Assembly (NCBI RefSeq): GCF_900184895.1
Contig: NZ_FXZK01000003.1
Span: forward strand, 248,001 to 312,000
DNA: 64,000 nt
Direction: 5' to 3'
DNA from: Flavimaricola marinus
GTDB taxonomy: Bacteria; Pseudomonadota; Alphaproteobacteria; Rhodobacterales; Rhodobacteraceae
Made by a program: the position numbers and the translations under genes. This document shows, one piece after another, positions 27,838-37,423 of the stretch (position 1 is its first letter; every line of letters starts with the position of its first letter). Under the pieces are notes generated by a model. The model was not told the DNA's origin. It did not search any database and saw only the letters and a list, made by a program, of their open reading frames with translations.

Positions 27838-28329
27838 ATGCGCACAGGGCTTTATCCCGGCACGTTCGATCCGGTGACACTGGGCCATACCGACATCATC
27901 CGCCGCGCCTGTTCGCTGGTGGACCGGCTGGTGATCGGTGTCGCGATCAATCGAGACAAATCCCCGCTGTTCAGTCTGGAGGAACGTGTTGCGATGGTCG
28001 AAGCCGAGACGGCGGCGATCTCGCAAGCGTCGGGCTGCGAGATCGTGACCCATCCATTTGAAAACCTGCTGATAGATTGCGCTCGCGATGTAGGCGCCTC
28101 GGTCATCATCCGTGGCCTCCGCGCCGTGGCCGATTTCGAGTATGAATATCAGATGGTTGGCATGAACCGCGTGCTGGACGACAGCGTCGAGACGGTGTTC
28201 CTGATGGCCGAGGCCCAGCATCAGGCGATCGCGTCCAAGCTGGTCAAGGAGATTTGCCGCTTGGGCGGTGATGTCACGGCCTTTGTGCCGCCGGCGGTCA
28301 AGACCTCGCTCGAGGCCAAGTTTCAATAG
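27838..28329 (+). CDS. coaD: Phosphopantetheine adenylyltransferase
   Basis: A 163-residue enzyme that joins 4'-phosphopantetheine and ATP to give dephospho-CoA, the penultimate step of coenzyme A synthesis. The nucleotidyltransferase motif appears as GTFDPVTLGHTDIIRRA and the second signature as VIIRGLRAVADFEYEYQM. The ATG at 27838 has GAGGA six bases upstream and fits the family N-terminus RTGLYPGTFDP; an upstream ATG at 27820 is less likely. Confidence 0.96.
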   Translation: MRTGLYPGTFDPVTLGHTDIIRRACSLVDRLVIGVAINRDKSPLFSLEERVAMVEAETAAISQASGCEIVTHPFENLLIDCARDVGASVIIRGLRAVADFEYEYQMVGMNRVLDDSVETVFLMAEAQHQAIASKLVKEICRLGGDVTAFVPPAVKTSLEAKFQ

Positions 28330-28353
28330 CCATAGGCCGGGTCGACGCGGATC

Positions 28354-28369
28354 GTAACCATTCGTTAAC
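28354..28369 (+). promoter_or_regulatory. CtrA-like binding site before a diguanylate cyclase gene
   Basis: GTAACCATTCGTTAAC, i.e. GTAA-N7-TTAAC against the CtrA consensus TTAA-N7-TTAAC, with one mismatch. It lies 37 bases before the TTG start. A very similar site precedes comEC at 61529. Confidence 0.5.
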
Positions 28370-28405
28370 ACTTGGCCCGCTATCCTGCGGTCCGGAGGTC
28401 AAGAT

Positions 28406-29176
28406 TTGGGAAGCGTTGTCCGCCTTGACAGCGATCGGGTCAGAACTGTCATGCCGAACCATGTTTGGCGTGGCATGTCGCGTCCCGATCTCCGATTTGT
28501 CGCCGTGGTCGTCGTCGCTTCGGTCGTGTCGTCGGTTCTGACGACCCTTCTCGTGGTTGGCCCCTTAGTCGAGGCCATCGTGCCGGCCATCGTGATCCCT
28601 GCCGTCGTATCCCTTCCGGCGTCGATCTACATGGTCCGCCAGAGGCAGAAAATCCAGATGCTGAACATGCAGCTGGAGGATCTGCTTCGCCGTGATCCCC
28701 TGACCGGGGTCTTGACGCGCCGCTATTTCCTGAACGGCGTTCAGTCCGCGATGGCGGGGGGCGGGGTGTTGCTCGTCATCGACGTGGATGCCTTCAAGTC
28801 GGTCAACGACACCTGGGGCCACCCCGCAGGGGACCGGGTCCTGACCGAGATCGCGGGCCGGATTGGCCGGGCGGCCGGTCCGGACGTACGGGTGGGACGC
28901 CTCGGCGGCGAGGAGTTTGCGGTGTTTGCCGCGGGTGTCGGGTTGACGGACGGTCAGCGTCTGGGCGAGGCCCTGCGGTCCGAAGTGGCCGCCATGCCGA
29001 TCTCGTTCGATGGCACGGCGATCACCTGCACGATCAGTATCGGTCTGTCGATGGTGCCCTCGGATGCCGAGGACGTCGATCCGTTCATGCGCCTTGCGGA
29101 CAGGGCGCTCTATACCGCCAAGCAAGCCGGGCGCGACCAGGTTTGCCTGGCCGAGCCGTTGGAAGCGCGGGCTTAG
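28406..29176 (+). CDS. Membrane-bound diguanylate cyclase
   Basis: A 256-residue GGDEF protein with two N-terminal membrane segments (about residues 30-52 and 54-72), a short linker helix and a GGDEF domain from about residue 90. The active motif GGEEF (RLGGEEFAVF) and the substrate-binding DVDAFKSVNDTWGH are intact. There is no RxxD inhibitory site before GGEEF. Start is TTG at 28406, six bases after GGAGGT; the ATG at 28451 has no such site. A CtrA-like box in the promoter suggests control by the CtrA phosphorelay, which governs c-di-GMP genes in related bacteria. Confidence 0.87.
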   Translation: MGSVVRLDSDRVRTVMPNHVWRGMSRPDLRFVAVVVVASVVSSVLTTLLVVGPLVEAIVPAIVIPAVVSLPASIYMVRQRQKIQMLNMQLEDLLRRDPLTGVLTRRYFLNGVQSAMAGGGVLLVIDVDAFKSVNDTWGHPAGDRVLTEIAGRIGRAAGPDVRVGRLGGEEFAVFAAGVGLTDGQRLGEALRSEVAAMPISFDGTAITCTISIGLSMVPSDAEDVDPFMRLADRALYTAKQAGRDQVCLAEPLEARA

Positions 29177-29331
29177 CCGTAGACGGCCTTGCGGGCGATG
29201 GTGTCGGCGTCGCCGTGATAGATGTTCAGATCGAGCGCGATGTCGATGGGCAGTTTTGCCAGCTCGTCACGGGTGCGCTTGTAGGCGCGTCGTTGGGCGA
29301 TGCGTGTGCGAAGCGTTTCAAGAGTGATCAT
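29173..29331 (-). CDS. DUF1127 family small protein
   Basis: A 52-residue Arg-rich protein with the DUF1127 (YjiS-like) pattern: a first helix rich in Arg (LETLRTRIAQRRAYKRTRDEL) and an ILxDxNIxHGDA-like end (LDLNIYHGDADTIARK). Related proteins in Rhodobacter affect RNA turnover. The start at 29331 has AGGAGG upstream, partly inside a small GCCT/AGGC hairpin at 29338-29351. Its stop overlaps the end of the convergent diguanylate cyclase gene by four bases. Confidence 0.82.
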   Translation of the reverse strand: MITLETLRTRIAQRRAYKRTRDELAKLPIDIALDLNIYHGDADTIARKAVYG

Positions 29332-29452
29332 TTCGATGCCTCCTATTAGGCGTTGTCTCGTGATCAAACCTAGAGATGCTGCGCTGCAGCAGAAGGGCCG
29401 GCAGCGTCGGGTCTGCCTTGCGCCGGTTGCATAGCGACATCGGGCGCACAGC

Positions 29453-29480
29453 AAAAAGCCGCCCCCGATACGGGGACGGC
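29453..29480 (-). terminator. Rho-independent terminator of gapA
   Basis: A GC-rich stem of about 10 bp (29458-29480, three-base loop, one internal mismatch) followed on the minus strand by TTTTT. It lies about 80 bases downstream of the gapA stop codon. Confidence 0.78.
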
Positions 29481-29560
29481 CTTGTCTGTGTCGATCTGGC
29501 GGCGCGGGCCCTTGTGAGGGCGGGCCGGTCGTCGCCGACCTGACCCTGCCGCGCCTTTGC

Positions 29561-30562
<1,002 letters not shown>

Positions 30563-30667
30563 GGAAATGTCCTCCGAATGCAGGGTATTGGAGCCGGGCA
30601 GGGTGCCGACCCTCGCTGTCGCCAACATTGCGATTTATGACCAAAGGTCAACCGTGAAGGCCCAGGA

Positions 30668-30823
30668 TTAGCGCCAGAACGCCATAGTTTGAATCAAATC
30701 CAGAGCTTTGCGCGCGACAAAGACCCCGGCCTCCCAATGCAGGACGAAATGGTCGAGGGCAAAGAAGCCGACGATGCACAGAAACAGCGCGATGGCGATA
30801 CCGTTTGTCATGCCCAAGCCCAT
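30668..30823 (-). CDS. Conserved small membrane protein upstream of gapA
   Basis: A 51-residue protein with a single membrane segment (NGIAIALFLCIVGFFALDHF) and an aromatic C-terminus (RKALDLIQTMAFWR). It has AAAGGA five bases before the ATG at 30823; another ATG lies four codons in. I recall short proteins with the same ARKxLDLIxxMAFWR ending beside gap in other Rhodobacteraceae, so it seems a genuine conserved gene, function unknown. Confidence 0.72.
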   Translation of the reverse strand: MGLGMTNGIAIALFLCIVGFFALDHFVLHWEAGVFVARKALDLIQTMAFWR

Positions 30824-31131
30824 ATCAGTCCTTTTGGCGGGGGGAAATCGGGACCTCGCGCCGCCGTCAAACTCTTTGTCGGTGTGGCCGTCGGACGAGG
30901 GCCCGATCGCCCCGGATCCGCGCTGCATCGGCGCGCCCGACCTTGCCCGCCCGTCCGGCCCTTCCGACAAACTGGCGCGCTGCGGGATCGGAATCGCTGC
31001 TCATGCGTTGGGATTGGCCGGCCCGGATCGCGCAAAGTGGCCTCGTCCGTGGCATCGACAGCCCGGGACTGCTATGCGGGTGGGACATGGAGACCAGCCC
31101 GTAAGGGTGCAGGAAAGATTCGGAGCCTGAT
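30824..31131. other. Divergent intergenic region without a recognised gene
   Basis: A 308-base GC-rich stretch between the divergent small membrane protein gene and the DUF808 gene. It must hold both promoters, but no clear -35/-10 pair, operator or RNA gene could be identified. Confidence 0.5.
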
Positions 31132-32115
31132 ATGAGTGGATTACTGGCGCTGCTGGACGATGTTGCAGCCATTGCCAAAGTTGCAGCGGCCTCGGTCGAC
31201 GATATCGCCACCCAAGCGGTGAAAGCAGGGGCCAAGACCGCCGGCGTCTTGATCGACGATGCCGCGGTGACCCCGAAATACGTGACCGGATTTGCTCCTG
31301 AACGCGAACTGCCGATCATCTGGCGCATCGCGATGGGCTCGATTCGCAACAAGATGTTGATCCTCCTGCCTGCCGCCCTGCTGATGAGTGCCTTCGCCCC
31401 TTGGCTGATCACGCCGCTGTTGATGTTGGGTGGCTCGTATTTGTGTTTCGAAGGCGCTGAGAAAATCTACCATTGGCTTCGACCGCATGGTCACGGCCAT
31501 GAGGACGCGATGGTCCAGGCCGATCTCAGCCCCAAAGACCCCGCCCACCTCGAAGAAGAGCGGGTCGCCGGCGCGATCAAGACCGATTTCATCCTGTCGG
31601 CCGAGATCATGACGATCTCGCTTGCCGCGATCCCCGAGAGCGGATTTGCGTTCGAGGCGGCGACGCTGGCCCTGGTAGGTATCGGCATCACAATTGCGGT
31701 TTACGGCAGCGTTGCTCTGATCGTGAAAGCCGACGACGTGGGCCTGCGCATGTCGACGCATGGCCGTCTTGGCCTGACCCGCACGCTGGGTCGCGGTTTG
31801 GTCCGTGCGATGCCCGGTTTTCTCAAGGCTCTGACGGTGGTCGGCACCGCCGCAATGCTCTGGGTGGGCGGGTCGATCATCATTCACGGCTTGGACGTTC
31901 TGGGATGGCCCCTGATCTATGATGAAATCCATCATTTGGCGGTGATCGCGGCGCAGGCCGTTCCGGAGGCCCTGAAGGGCGCTGTGGAATGGTCCGTGAC
32001 TGCTGGGCTGGACGGGGTGTTGGGCCTGATCTGGGGGTTGGTCCTGATCCCCGTCACGACCCGCATCCTGATGCCGCTGATGGGGCTGTTCAAACGCTCC
32101 GAGGCCGCGCATTGA
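31132..32115 (+). CDS. DUF808 (YedI) family inner-membrane protein
   Basis: A 327-residue membrane protein of the DUF808 family. The N-terminal SGLLALLDDVAAIAKVAAAS and the segment LSAEIMTISLAAI are family signatures; several membrane segments follow. A His-rich loop (RPHGHGHEDAM) lies near residue 120. Function is unknown, though the family has been linked to transport by topology only. The stop TGA overlaps the TTG start of the next gene, indicating an operon. Confidence 0.88.
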   Translation: MSGLLALLDDVAAIAKVAAASVDDIATQAVKAGAKTAGVLIDDAAVTPKYVTGFAPERELPIIWRIAMGSIRNKMLILLPAALLMSAFAPWLITPLLMLGGSYLCFEGAEKIYHWLRPHGHGHEDAMVQADLSPKDPAHLEEERVAGAIKTDFILSAEIMTISLAAIPESGFAFEAATLALVGIGITIAVYGSVALIVKADDVGLRMSTHGRLGLTRTLGRGLVRAMPGFLKALTVVGTAAMLWVGGSIIIHGLDVLGWPLIYDEIHHLAVIAAQAVPEALKGAVEWSVTAGLDGVLGLIWGLVLIPVTTRILMPLMGLFKRSEAAH

Positions 32116-32495
32116 GCCTTGGCTGGCGCGATGCCGCGCTGCTGTTCGCCCGCGTGCTGATTGCCCTGCTGTTTCTGGGCGGTGCCGTGCAAAAGGTCCT
32201 GAACCCGGCCGACGCCATGAGCCTCTTGGCGGGGTTTGCGCTGCCGGTGGCGCTGATCTGGCCCGCGATGCTGTTCAACGCGGCGGCGGGGGTGGCCCTG
32301 ATCCTCGGGCAGTGGACGACGCCGGTGGCGTTGCTGCTTGCGGCCTATTGCGGGGTGACGAGCGTGTTCCACTGGCTCCCGGACGACCCATGGCAGATGA
32401 CGATTTTCGTCAAGAACTGGGCGATTGCCGGCGGTTGCCTCGCGCTGGCGGTGGCCGGACCGGGCCGCTTTAGCGTCGGGCGCGCAGTTGGCTGA
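32112..32495 (+). CDS. DoxX family membrane protein
   Basis: A 127-residue protein with four membrane segments and the DoxX-like opening DAALLFARVLIALLFLGGAVQK. The likely start is the TTG at 32112, which overlaps the preceding stop codon (TTGA), so translation is coupled to the DUF808 gene. An upstream GTG frame start exists but would lie inside the previous gene. Its 3' end overlaps the convergent lipoprotein gene by 26 bases. Family function is loosely tied to thiosulfate or quinone redox; not assignable here. Confidence 0.76.
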   Translation: MSLGWRDAALLFARVLIALLFLGGAVQKVLNPADAMSLLAGFALPVALIWPAMLFNAAAGVALILGQWTTPVALLLAAYCGVTSVFHWLPDDPWQMTIFVKNWAIAGGCLALAVAGPGRFSVGRAVG

Positions 32496-33144
32496 CCGTG
32501 TAGCTTGACCGGATGCCCGCCTCGTCTTGCGGCACGAACCCCGGATCGACCGCAACGCAGCCTTGCCCGCAGACCAGAAGCGCCGCTTGCACGTCTGTTT
32601 CGATCCGCCAGATCCGCCCGCCCGGCGTGCTCACATAGCCGTCGATCCCGAAAGAGAAATCGCCCAGGAGATCTTCGGGCGAGGGCACTTCGTTGTCATA
32701 CCCCCGATCGTAGGCGCCGTGGGTGTGATAGCTGGCGAAGACGTTGGGCCCCGGACCGGGCTGAGTGCAGCTGGCCAGTGTCCCGCGCACGGGCGAGGTG
32801 GCGCTGATCTGCCCCGCCGCATCGACGAGGAAATAGCCGCAGAATTCCCGCCGCTCCGCGAAAGAGCGCGGTTGCAGCCCGTTGAGGAAGCTGGTGGCAA
32901 AGGCATCCGCCCGCGCGGCATCCGGGCTGGGCCGGGCAAAGCTGACCGGCTGCGTGGCGCCGCTGACGCTGATCCCGGCGCCCCCACCGGTGACGGTGGT
33001 ACCGGTGCCCGCCGGAACGGAGAGCAGATCCGTCCCGAGGGCGCCTGTGCTCGACCCCGGCGGCACATAGGTGCTGCCGCCGGTCGGAGCGCAGGCAGAC
33101 AGGGCGAGCGCGGAGGCCAGCATGAAAGACGTCAGTTTGATCAT
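32470..33144 (-). CDS. DUF4329 domain lipoprotein
   Basis: A 224-residue lipoprotein (lipobox ALSAC) with a Gly/Thr/Ser-rich linker and a C-terminal DUF4329 domain, about residues 80-200. The domain has the JAB-like ASYHTHGAYD motif and DNEVPSPEDLLGDF. DUF4329 is often found at the ends of polymorphic toxins; here it stands alone behind a lipoprotein signal, so a toxin role is not supported. It lies just downstream of tkt on the same strand (30-base gap) and overlaps the convergent DoxX gene. Confidence 0.8.
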   Translation of the reverse strand: MIKLTSFMLASALALSACAPTGGSTYVPPGSSTGALGTDLLSVPAGTGTTVTGGGAGISVSGATQPVSFARPSPDAARADAFATSFLNGLQPRSFAERREFCGYFLVDAAGQISATSPVRGTLASCTQPGPGPNVFASYHTHGAYDRGYDNEVPSPEDLLGDFSFGIDGYVSTPGGRIWRIETDVQAALLVCGQGCVAVDPGFVPQDEAGIRSSYTVSQLRARR

Positions 33145-33174
33145 GCCGGGCCTCCTGCGCGCGCCGTTGGCTGC

Positions 33175-35193
33175 TTATTTGATGAGCGATTTCACCTTGG
33201 CGGCCGTAGCCTCCGCAGTGATGCCGAACTCCTCGAACAGCGTTTCAGCGGGCGCGGAAGCCCCGAAATCGTCCATTCCGACGTAGCCGGCCTTTTCGCG
33301 CCGTCCGCCTTCGCCCATCAGCCACCGATCCCAGCCAAACCGCACTGCGGCTTCGATCGCCACGCGGACGGGGCCGGGGGGGAGGACCTTGCGCCGGTAG
33401 GCGTCGGGCTGCTGCTCGAACAGCTCCCAGCAGGGCATCGAGACGACGCGGGTGCCGATCCCCTCGGCTTCCAGCAGGGCCTTGGCTTCCAGCGCGACGG
33501 AGACTTCGGAGCCTGTGGCCATCAGGATCGCCTTACGCTTGCCTTCGGCCTCGGCCAGAACATAGGCCCCTTGGGCTGTCAGGTTCTTGGTCTTGTGCTC
33601 TTTGCGGACGGTGGGCAGACCCTGACGGGTCAGCGCCAGCACAGACGGCGTGGTTTTCGACGTGAGCGCCCATTCCCAGGCTTCGGCCGTCTCGACCGTA
33701 TCGGCGGGCCGGAACACGTTGAGGTTCGGCGTCGCCCGCAGCATCGCCAGATGCTCGACCGGCTGGTGCGTCGGCCCGTCTTCGCCGAGGCCGATGCTGT
33801 CATGCGTCATGACATAGACCACGGGTGCCTTCATCAGCGCCGACAGGCGGATCGCGCCGCGCGCGTAGTCGGTGAAGCACATGAAGGTGCCGCCGTAGGG
33901 CCGGACGCCGCCATGCAGCACCATGCCGTTCATCGCGGCGGCCATCCCATGTTCGCGCACACCGAAGTAGACGTAGCGCCCCTTGCGGTTCTCCGGGTTG
34001 AAGGTGCCCAGATCGGAGGTCAGCGTGTTGTTCGAGCCGGTCAGGTCGGCAGAGCCGCCGATCGTCTCGGGCATCACGGGGTTGATCACTTCGAGCACGT
34101 TCTCGCTGGATTTCCGGGTCGCGACCTTGGGCGCGGATTCGGACGCCTGCTTCTTCAGCGCGCGAACGCGAGCGGCGAGGGCCTTGGGCGCGTCCATATC
34201 GAACTGCCGCTGGAAGGCCGCCTGCTTGGTGCTGCTGAGCTTTTCGAACCGGCTTTGCCATTCGGCATGGGCCTCGGCCCCGCGGGCGCCCATGGCTTCC
34301 CATTCGGCCTTGATGTTCTCGGGGATCTCAAATGGGCCTGCGGTCCAGCCGTAGGCATCCTTGGCGGCCTGAAGCTGGGCGGCATCTGTGAGCGCGCCGT
34401 GCCCCTTGGAGGTGTCCTGCGCGGCGTGACCCAGAGCGATATGCGTCTTGCAGGCGATCATCGAGGGGCGCGGATCGGCCTTGGCGGCGGTGATCGCGGC
34501 GTCGATGGCGACCGGGTCGTGCCCGTCGATTTCCTGAACATGCCAGCCGGAGGCCGCGAAGCGGGCGGGCTGGTCGGTCTTGTCGGCAATCGAAACCTTG
34601 CCGTCGATGGTGATCCCGTTGTCGTCGAAGAAGACGATCAGGTGACCCAGTTGCTGCATCCCGGCAAGGGCCAGCGCCTCTTGGCTGACGCCTTCCATGA
34701 GGCAGCCATCGCCAGCCATCACATAGGTGTGGTGGTTGATGATGTTCTTGCCCCAATGCGCCCGGAGCGATTCCTCTGCCATCGCGAAACCGACGGCATT
34801 GGCCAGACCCTGACCCAGCGGCCCGGTTGTCGTTTCGATCCCTTCGGCGTGGCCGTATTCGGGATGCCCGGCGGTGCGGGCGCCCCACTGGCGGAAATCC
34901 TTGAGCTGCTGGAGCGTCATCTGCTCGTAGCCGGTCAGGTGCAGCACCGAGTAAAGAAGCATGGAGCCGTGGCCGGCCGACAGGATGAACCGATCCCGGT
35001 CGGGCCAATGCGGTGCCTTTGGGTCGAACCGCAGGTGATTTTGGTAAAGCACCGTGGCCACGTCGGCCATGCCCATCGGCATTCCCGAATGCCCGGAATT
35101 GGCGGCGGCGACCGCATCAAGAGTAAGTGTGCGGATGGCGGCGGCCCGCATCCAGTGGTCGGGGTGTGCGCTGCGCAGGTCTGCGATGTCCAC
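33175..35193 (-). CDS. tkt: Transketolase
   Basis: A 672-residue thiamine-diphosphate enzyme of the pentose phosphate and Calvin-type pathways. Visible signatures are [19 protein letters not shown], the TPP-binding [18 protein letters not shown] and the pyrimidine-domain [20 protein letters not shown]. The GTG at 35193 gives the usual length and N-terminus ([13 protein letters not shown]) with AGGA eight bases upstream; an in-frame ATG at 35238 is possible. Confidence 0.95.
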   Translation of the reverse strand: MDIADLRSAHPDHWMRAAAIRTLTLDAVAAANSGHSGMPMGMADVATVLYQNHLRFDPKAPHWPDRDRFILSAGHGSMLLYSVLHLTGYEQMTLQQLKDFRQWGARTAGHPEYGHAEGIETTTGPLGQGLANAVGFAMAEESLRAHWGKNIINHHTYVMAGDGCLMEGVSQEALALAGMQQLGHLIVFFDDNGITIDGKVSIADKTDQPARFAASGWHVQEIDGHDPVAIDAAITAAKADPRPSMIACKTHIALGHAAQDTSKGHGALTDAAQLQAAKDAYGWTAGPFEIPENIKAEWEAMGARGAEAHAEWQSRFEKLSSTKQAAFQRQFDMDAPKALAARVRALKKQASESAPKVATRKSSENVLEVINPVMPETIGGSADLTGSNNTLTSDLGTFNPENRKGRYVYFGVREHGMAAAMNGMVLHGGVRPYGGTFMCFTDYARGAIRLSALMKAPVVYVMTHDSIGLGEDGPTHQPVEHLAMLRATPNLNVFRPADTVETAEAWEWALTSKTTPSVLALTRQGLPTVRKEHKTKNLTAQGAYVLAEAEGKRKAILMATGSEVSVALEAKALLEAEGIGTRVVSMPCWELFEQQPDAYRRKVLPPGPVRVAIEAAVRFGWDRWLMGEGGRREKAGYVGMDDFGASAPAETLFEEFGITAEATAAKVKSLIK

Positions 35194-35504
35194 GGGGCTA
35201 TCCTGTCTTGATTGGCGAATGATTTCACAGGTGGTCATAGCAGGGCAGCCCCCAAGATCAAGCAAGCATCGCATCGCATCAACGCCGCGTGGTAACCCCT
35301 TTATTCCAAAGGGCTAAGGGTGTTTGATGCTGGCTGCGGGATGGCTTAGGCTAGCGAGAACGACGCCCGATTCGCTCGATTTTCCGTCAAACCACCGCGA
35401 ACGCGGGGCATTCGGAGCCGGGAAAACAGGGCGTCTTGGGCCGGGGACAGTATTGTGAGGCAAGGCGACCGGCACGGACCGGGTTGCTGGAATGGGGCAG
35501 GGTT

Positions 35505-35996
35505 ATGAACGATATCATTGAGTTGGAAGGCCGCATCGCTGCAGCCTTGGGTCGCATTCGACGGCAGGTCGAGGCCATGTCGCCGACCCGGACCGACGCA
35601 GACGATGCCGACAAGAGCGCCGAGACCATCGCCGCTCTGACGGCGCGTCTGGACGAGGAACGCACCGTCAACGCCCAGTTGGAAGAGCGGGTTCGCGCCC
35701 TGAAGGACCGTCAGGACGGCCGATTGTCCGAACTGGAGGCCCAGGCAGAGGCCGGGACCAAGCGCCTTGCCGATCTGGATACCGAATTGCAGCGCCTGCA
35801 GGCCGTCAATACGGAGTTGCGTGCCGTCGCCAGCGAGATGCGCCGCGCGCTTCAGGACGAAGTCGCCGATCCTGAACTGGTCAACCGCGCCGCAATCGCG
35901 GAATTGGACGCGGTTAGCGCCGCCCGCGACGCCGACCGTGCAGAGGTCGAGGCCATATTGTCCGAACTTGCACCGCTGATAGGGGAGGGCCGGTAA
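35505..35996 (+). CDS. Coiled-coil protein encoded upstream of zapA (ZauP-like)
   Basis: A 163-residue protein that is almost entirely coiled coil between residues 20 and 130 (LTARLDEERTVNAQLEERVR). Its stop overlaps the zapA start by one base (TAATG). In Caulobacter a coiled-coil protein, ZauP, is encoded with zapA and organises the Z-ring with it; position, length and structure suggest this is the counterpart. Sequence identity could not be tested. The ATG at 35505 follows GGGGCAGGG. Confidence 0.72.
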   Translation: MNDIIELEGRIAAALGRIRRQVEAMSPTRTDADDADKSAETIAALTARLDEERTVNAQLEERVRALKDRQDGRLSELEAQAEAGTKRLADLDTELQRLQAVNTELRAVASEMRRALQDEVADPELVNRAAIAELDAVSAARDADRAEVEAILSELAPLIGEGR

Positions 35997-36397
35997 TGCC
36001 TCAGGTCGAGATTGATATCGGTGGACGCACATTCGAAGTCGCCTGTCAGGACGGGGAGGAGCCGTTTCTGCGTGCCGCCGCCAAGATGCTGGATACCGAA
36101 GCCAGCGCCCTGTCCACCCAGATTGGCCGGATGCCCGAAGCCCGGATGCTGCTGATGGCGGGTCTGCTGCTGGCCGACAAGACCGCCGCGCTGGAGGACA
36201 AGCTTCGCGAGGCCGAGGGCCGCATCGAGGAGATGGTCTACAACGCCGAAATGCGTGCCAAGCGCGAAGCGGAGGCCGAGCCTCAGCGGGTGGAAGTGCC
36301 GGTGGTGCCTGCCGAGGTTCTCGAGATGCTGGCCGAAGTGGCGGCGCAGTCAGAGGCGCTCGCGGACGCGGCAGAAGAGCGGATCGGCGCCGCCTGA
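35996..36397 (+). CDS. zapA: Cell division protein ZapA
   Basis: A 133-residue FtsZ-associated protein. The globular part PQVEIDIGGRTFEVACQDGEE is typical, followed by a helix-rich stretch RMLLMAGLLLADKTAALEDK and a coiled tail. It bundles FtsZ filaments at midcell. It is translationally coupled to the coiled-coil gene before it. In many relatives the 6S RNA gene follows zapA; here only 63 bases separate it from a convergent gene, so it is not in that position. Confidence 0.9.
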   Translation: MPQVEIDIGGRTFEVACQDGEEPFLRAAAKMLDTEASALSTQIGRMPEARMLLMAGLLLADKTAALEDKLREAEGRIEEMVYNAEMRAKREAEAEPQRVEVPVVPAEVLEMLAEVAAQSEALADAAEERIGAA

Positions 36398-36460
36398 GCC
36401 TAAACGTCGCCGGTTTCGGCCCTCTGCCGGTCTTGCCGAGAGTGGCCGAACCGCCCCGTG

Positions 36461-37156
36461 TCAGGGTCGTTCGATCACCCGCCCGATGGCCAATGCCAGA
36501 TCGATGAACTGTTCCATCTGCTCGGCCGACGAGGTGCCGTGGCCGAGCCGCATCCGGAAGCCGTCCGGCCCCAGAATCACAATCGGCTGGCTCATGTCGT
36601 TTGCGCGCTGCGCCGACCATTCGCGAATCAGCTTTGCGATGTCCTTGAGATCGAAGGCCCGGGACGGGTCTTGGGTGGCCAGTATGCTGACGCCATCGGG
36701 CGCGGGCTGTGCGGTGAGTTGGTCGATCATCGGTAAGACGGCGGCGCTCGCGGCCTGACCGAGGAGCTTTTGCGCCGAACCGCCGCTCGTCCCGTCGAGC
36801 ATCTGATGGGCCTGATCGACCAAGGCGTCGCGCCCGGACGGGCCAATGACCAGCAGCGCCTCTGGCCAGATCGGCTCTGGCCCCCGAAAATCAGTGGTCT
36901 GCCCTGTCGCCCCGCCGAAAGGAGTGGTGGGCGCGAGGCGCCGCGCCTCGGCCTGCCAGTGCACGCCGCTGCGGGCGCTGAGCCGCAACACCGCCGGGCG
37001 TCCGAGCGATTGATTGGAGACGTTGAGCGACCAGCCGCGCCGCGCCGCGAGCGCTTGCATGGCTTCGTGATTGGCGATTTCGCGTTGCCGCAGCCACAGC
37101 ATGCCGGCAAAGCCGCATGCGATCACGACCACGAGGATGATGAGACCGGTCAGCAT
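36461..37156 (-). CDS. Membrane-anchored protein of unknown function
   Basis: A 231-residue protein with an N-terminal membrane anchor (LTGLIILVVVIACGFAGMLW) and a soluble domain of about 200 residues with mixed alpha/beta character. No family is recognised. It is convergent with zapA, 63 bases apart, and its long upstream region contains several perfect inverted repeats. The ORF is intact and codon use matches neighbours. Confidence 0.72.
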   Translation of the reverse strand: MLTGLIILVVVIACGFAGMLWLRQREIANHEAMQALAARRGWSLNVSNQSLGRPAVLRLSARSGVHWQAEARRLAPTTPFGGATGQTTDFRGPEPIWPEALLVIGPSGRDALVDQAHQMLDGTSGGSAQKLLGQAASAAVLPMIDQLTAQPAPDGVSILATQDPSRAFDLKDIAKLIREWSAQRANDMSQPIVILGPDGFRMRLGHGTSSAEQMEQFIDLALAIGRVIERP

Positions 37157-37235
37157 GGCTGGCCCCGCAAATGGCTATGCGGAGGCATCCGGTCGGTGAG
37201 ACCGCGCAAGAGGGGCAAGATGACGATGAAGGTCC

Positions 37236-37322
37236 AAAGCTGTCCCCCACAGCTTTGTCTCGCAACTTTTAAAAGCGGGCGCACCACGGCTCCCAATTGA
37301 TTGACAGCTTTGGGTCAATCAA
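37236..37322. repeat. Two perfect inverted repeats in a gene-free stretch
   Basis: AAAGCTGT / ACAGCTTT around a CCCCC loop (37236-37256), and TTGATTGAC / GTCAATCAA around an eight-base loop (37297-37322). The word CAGCTTTG recurs in both. They lie between grxD and the membrane-anchored protein gene and could belong to a long leader or an unannotated RNA. Confidence 0.4.
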
Positions 37323-37373
37323 CCACGAACGCCTCGCAATTCAAAGCATTGTGGCCAAAGTAAGGCGGGATCG

Positions 37374-37401
37374 ACTGGCGGGGTGTTGCATTCCCGCCAG
37401 T
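37374..37401 (-). terminator. Hairpin downstream of grxD
   Basis: ACTGGCGGG / CCCGCCAGT, a perfect 9-bp stem with a 10-base loop, 22 bases after the grxD stop. No T run follows, so termination is plausible but unproven. Confidence 0.45.
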
Positions 37402-37423
37402 GCTGCGGCGCGGGCTCCGCGCG

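Noticed and set aside
32470-33144. Polymorphic toxin based on the DUF4329 domain
   Set aside because: The domain stands alone behind a lipoprotein signal, with no repeat or delivery domain and no immunity gene next to it.
36398-36460. 6S RNA gene in its usual place after zapA
   Set aside because: Only 63 bases separate zapA from the convergent gene, too short for a 6S RNA.
37297-37322. TTGAT...ATCAA arms suggesting a second FNR site
   Set aside because: The half sites are 16 bases apart instead of four, so an FNR dimer could not bind both; it is better treated as a hairpin.
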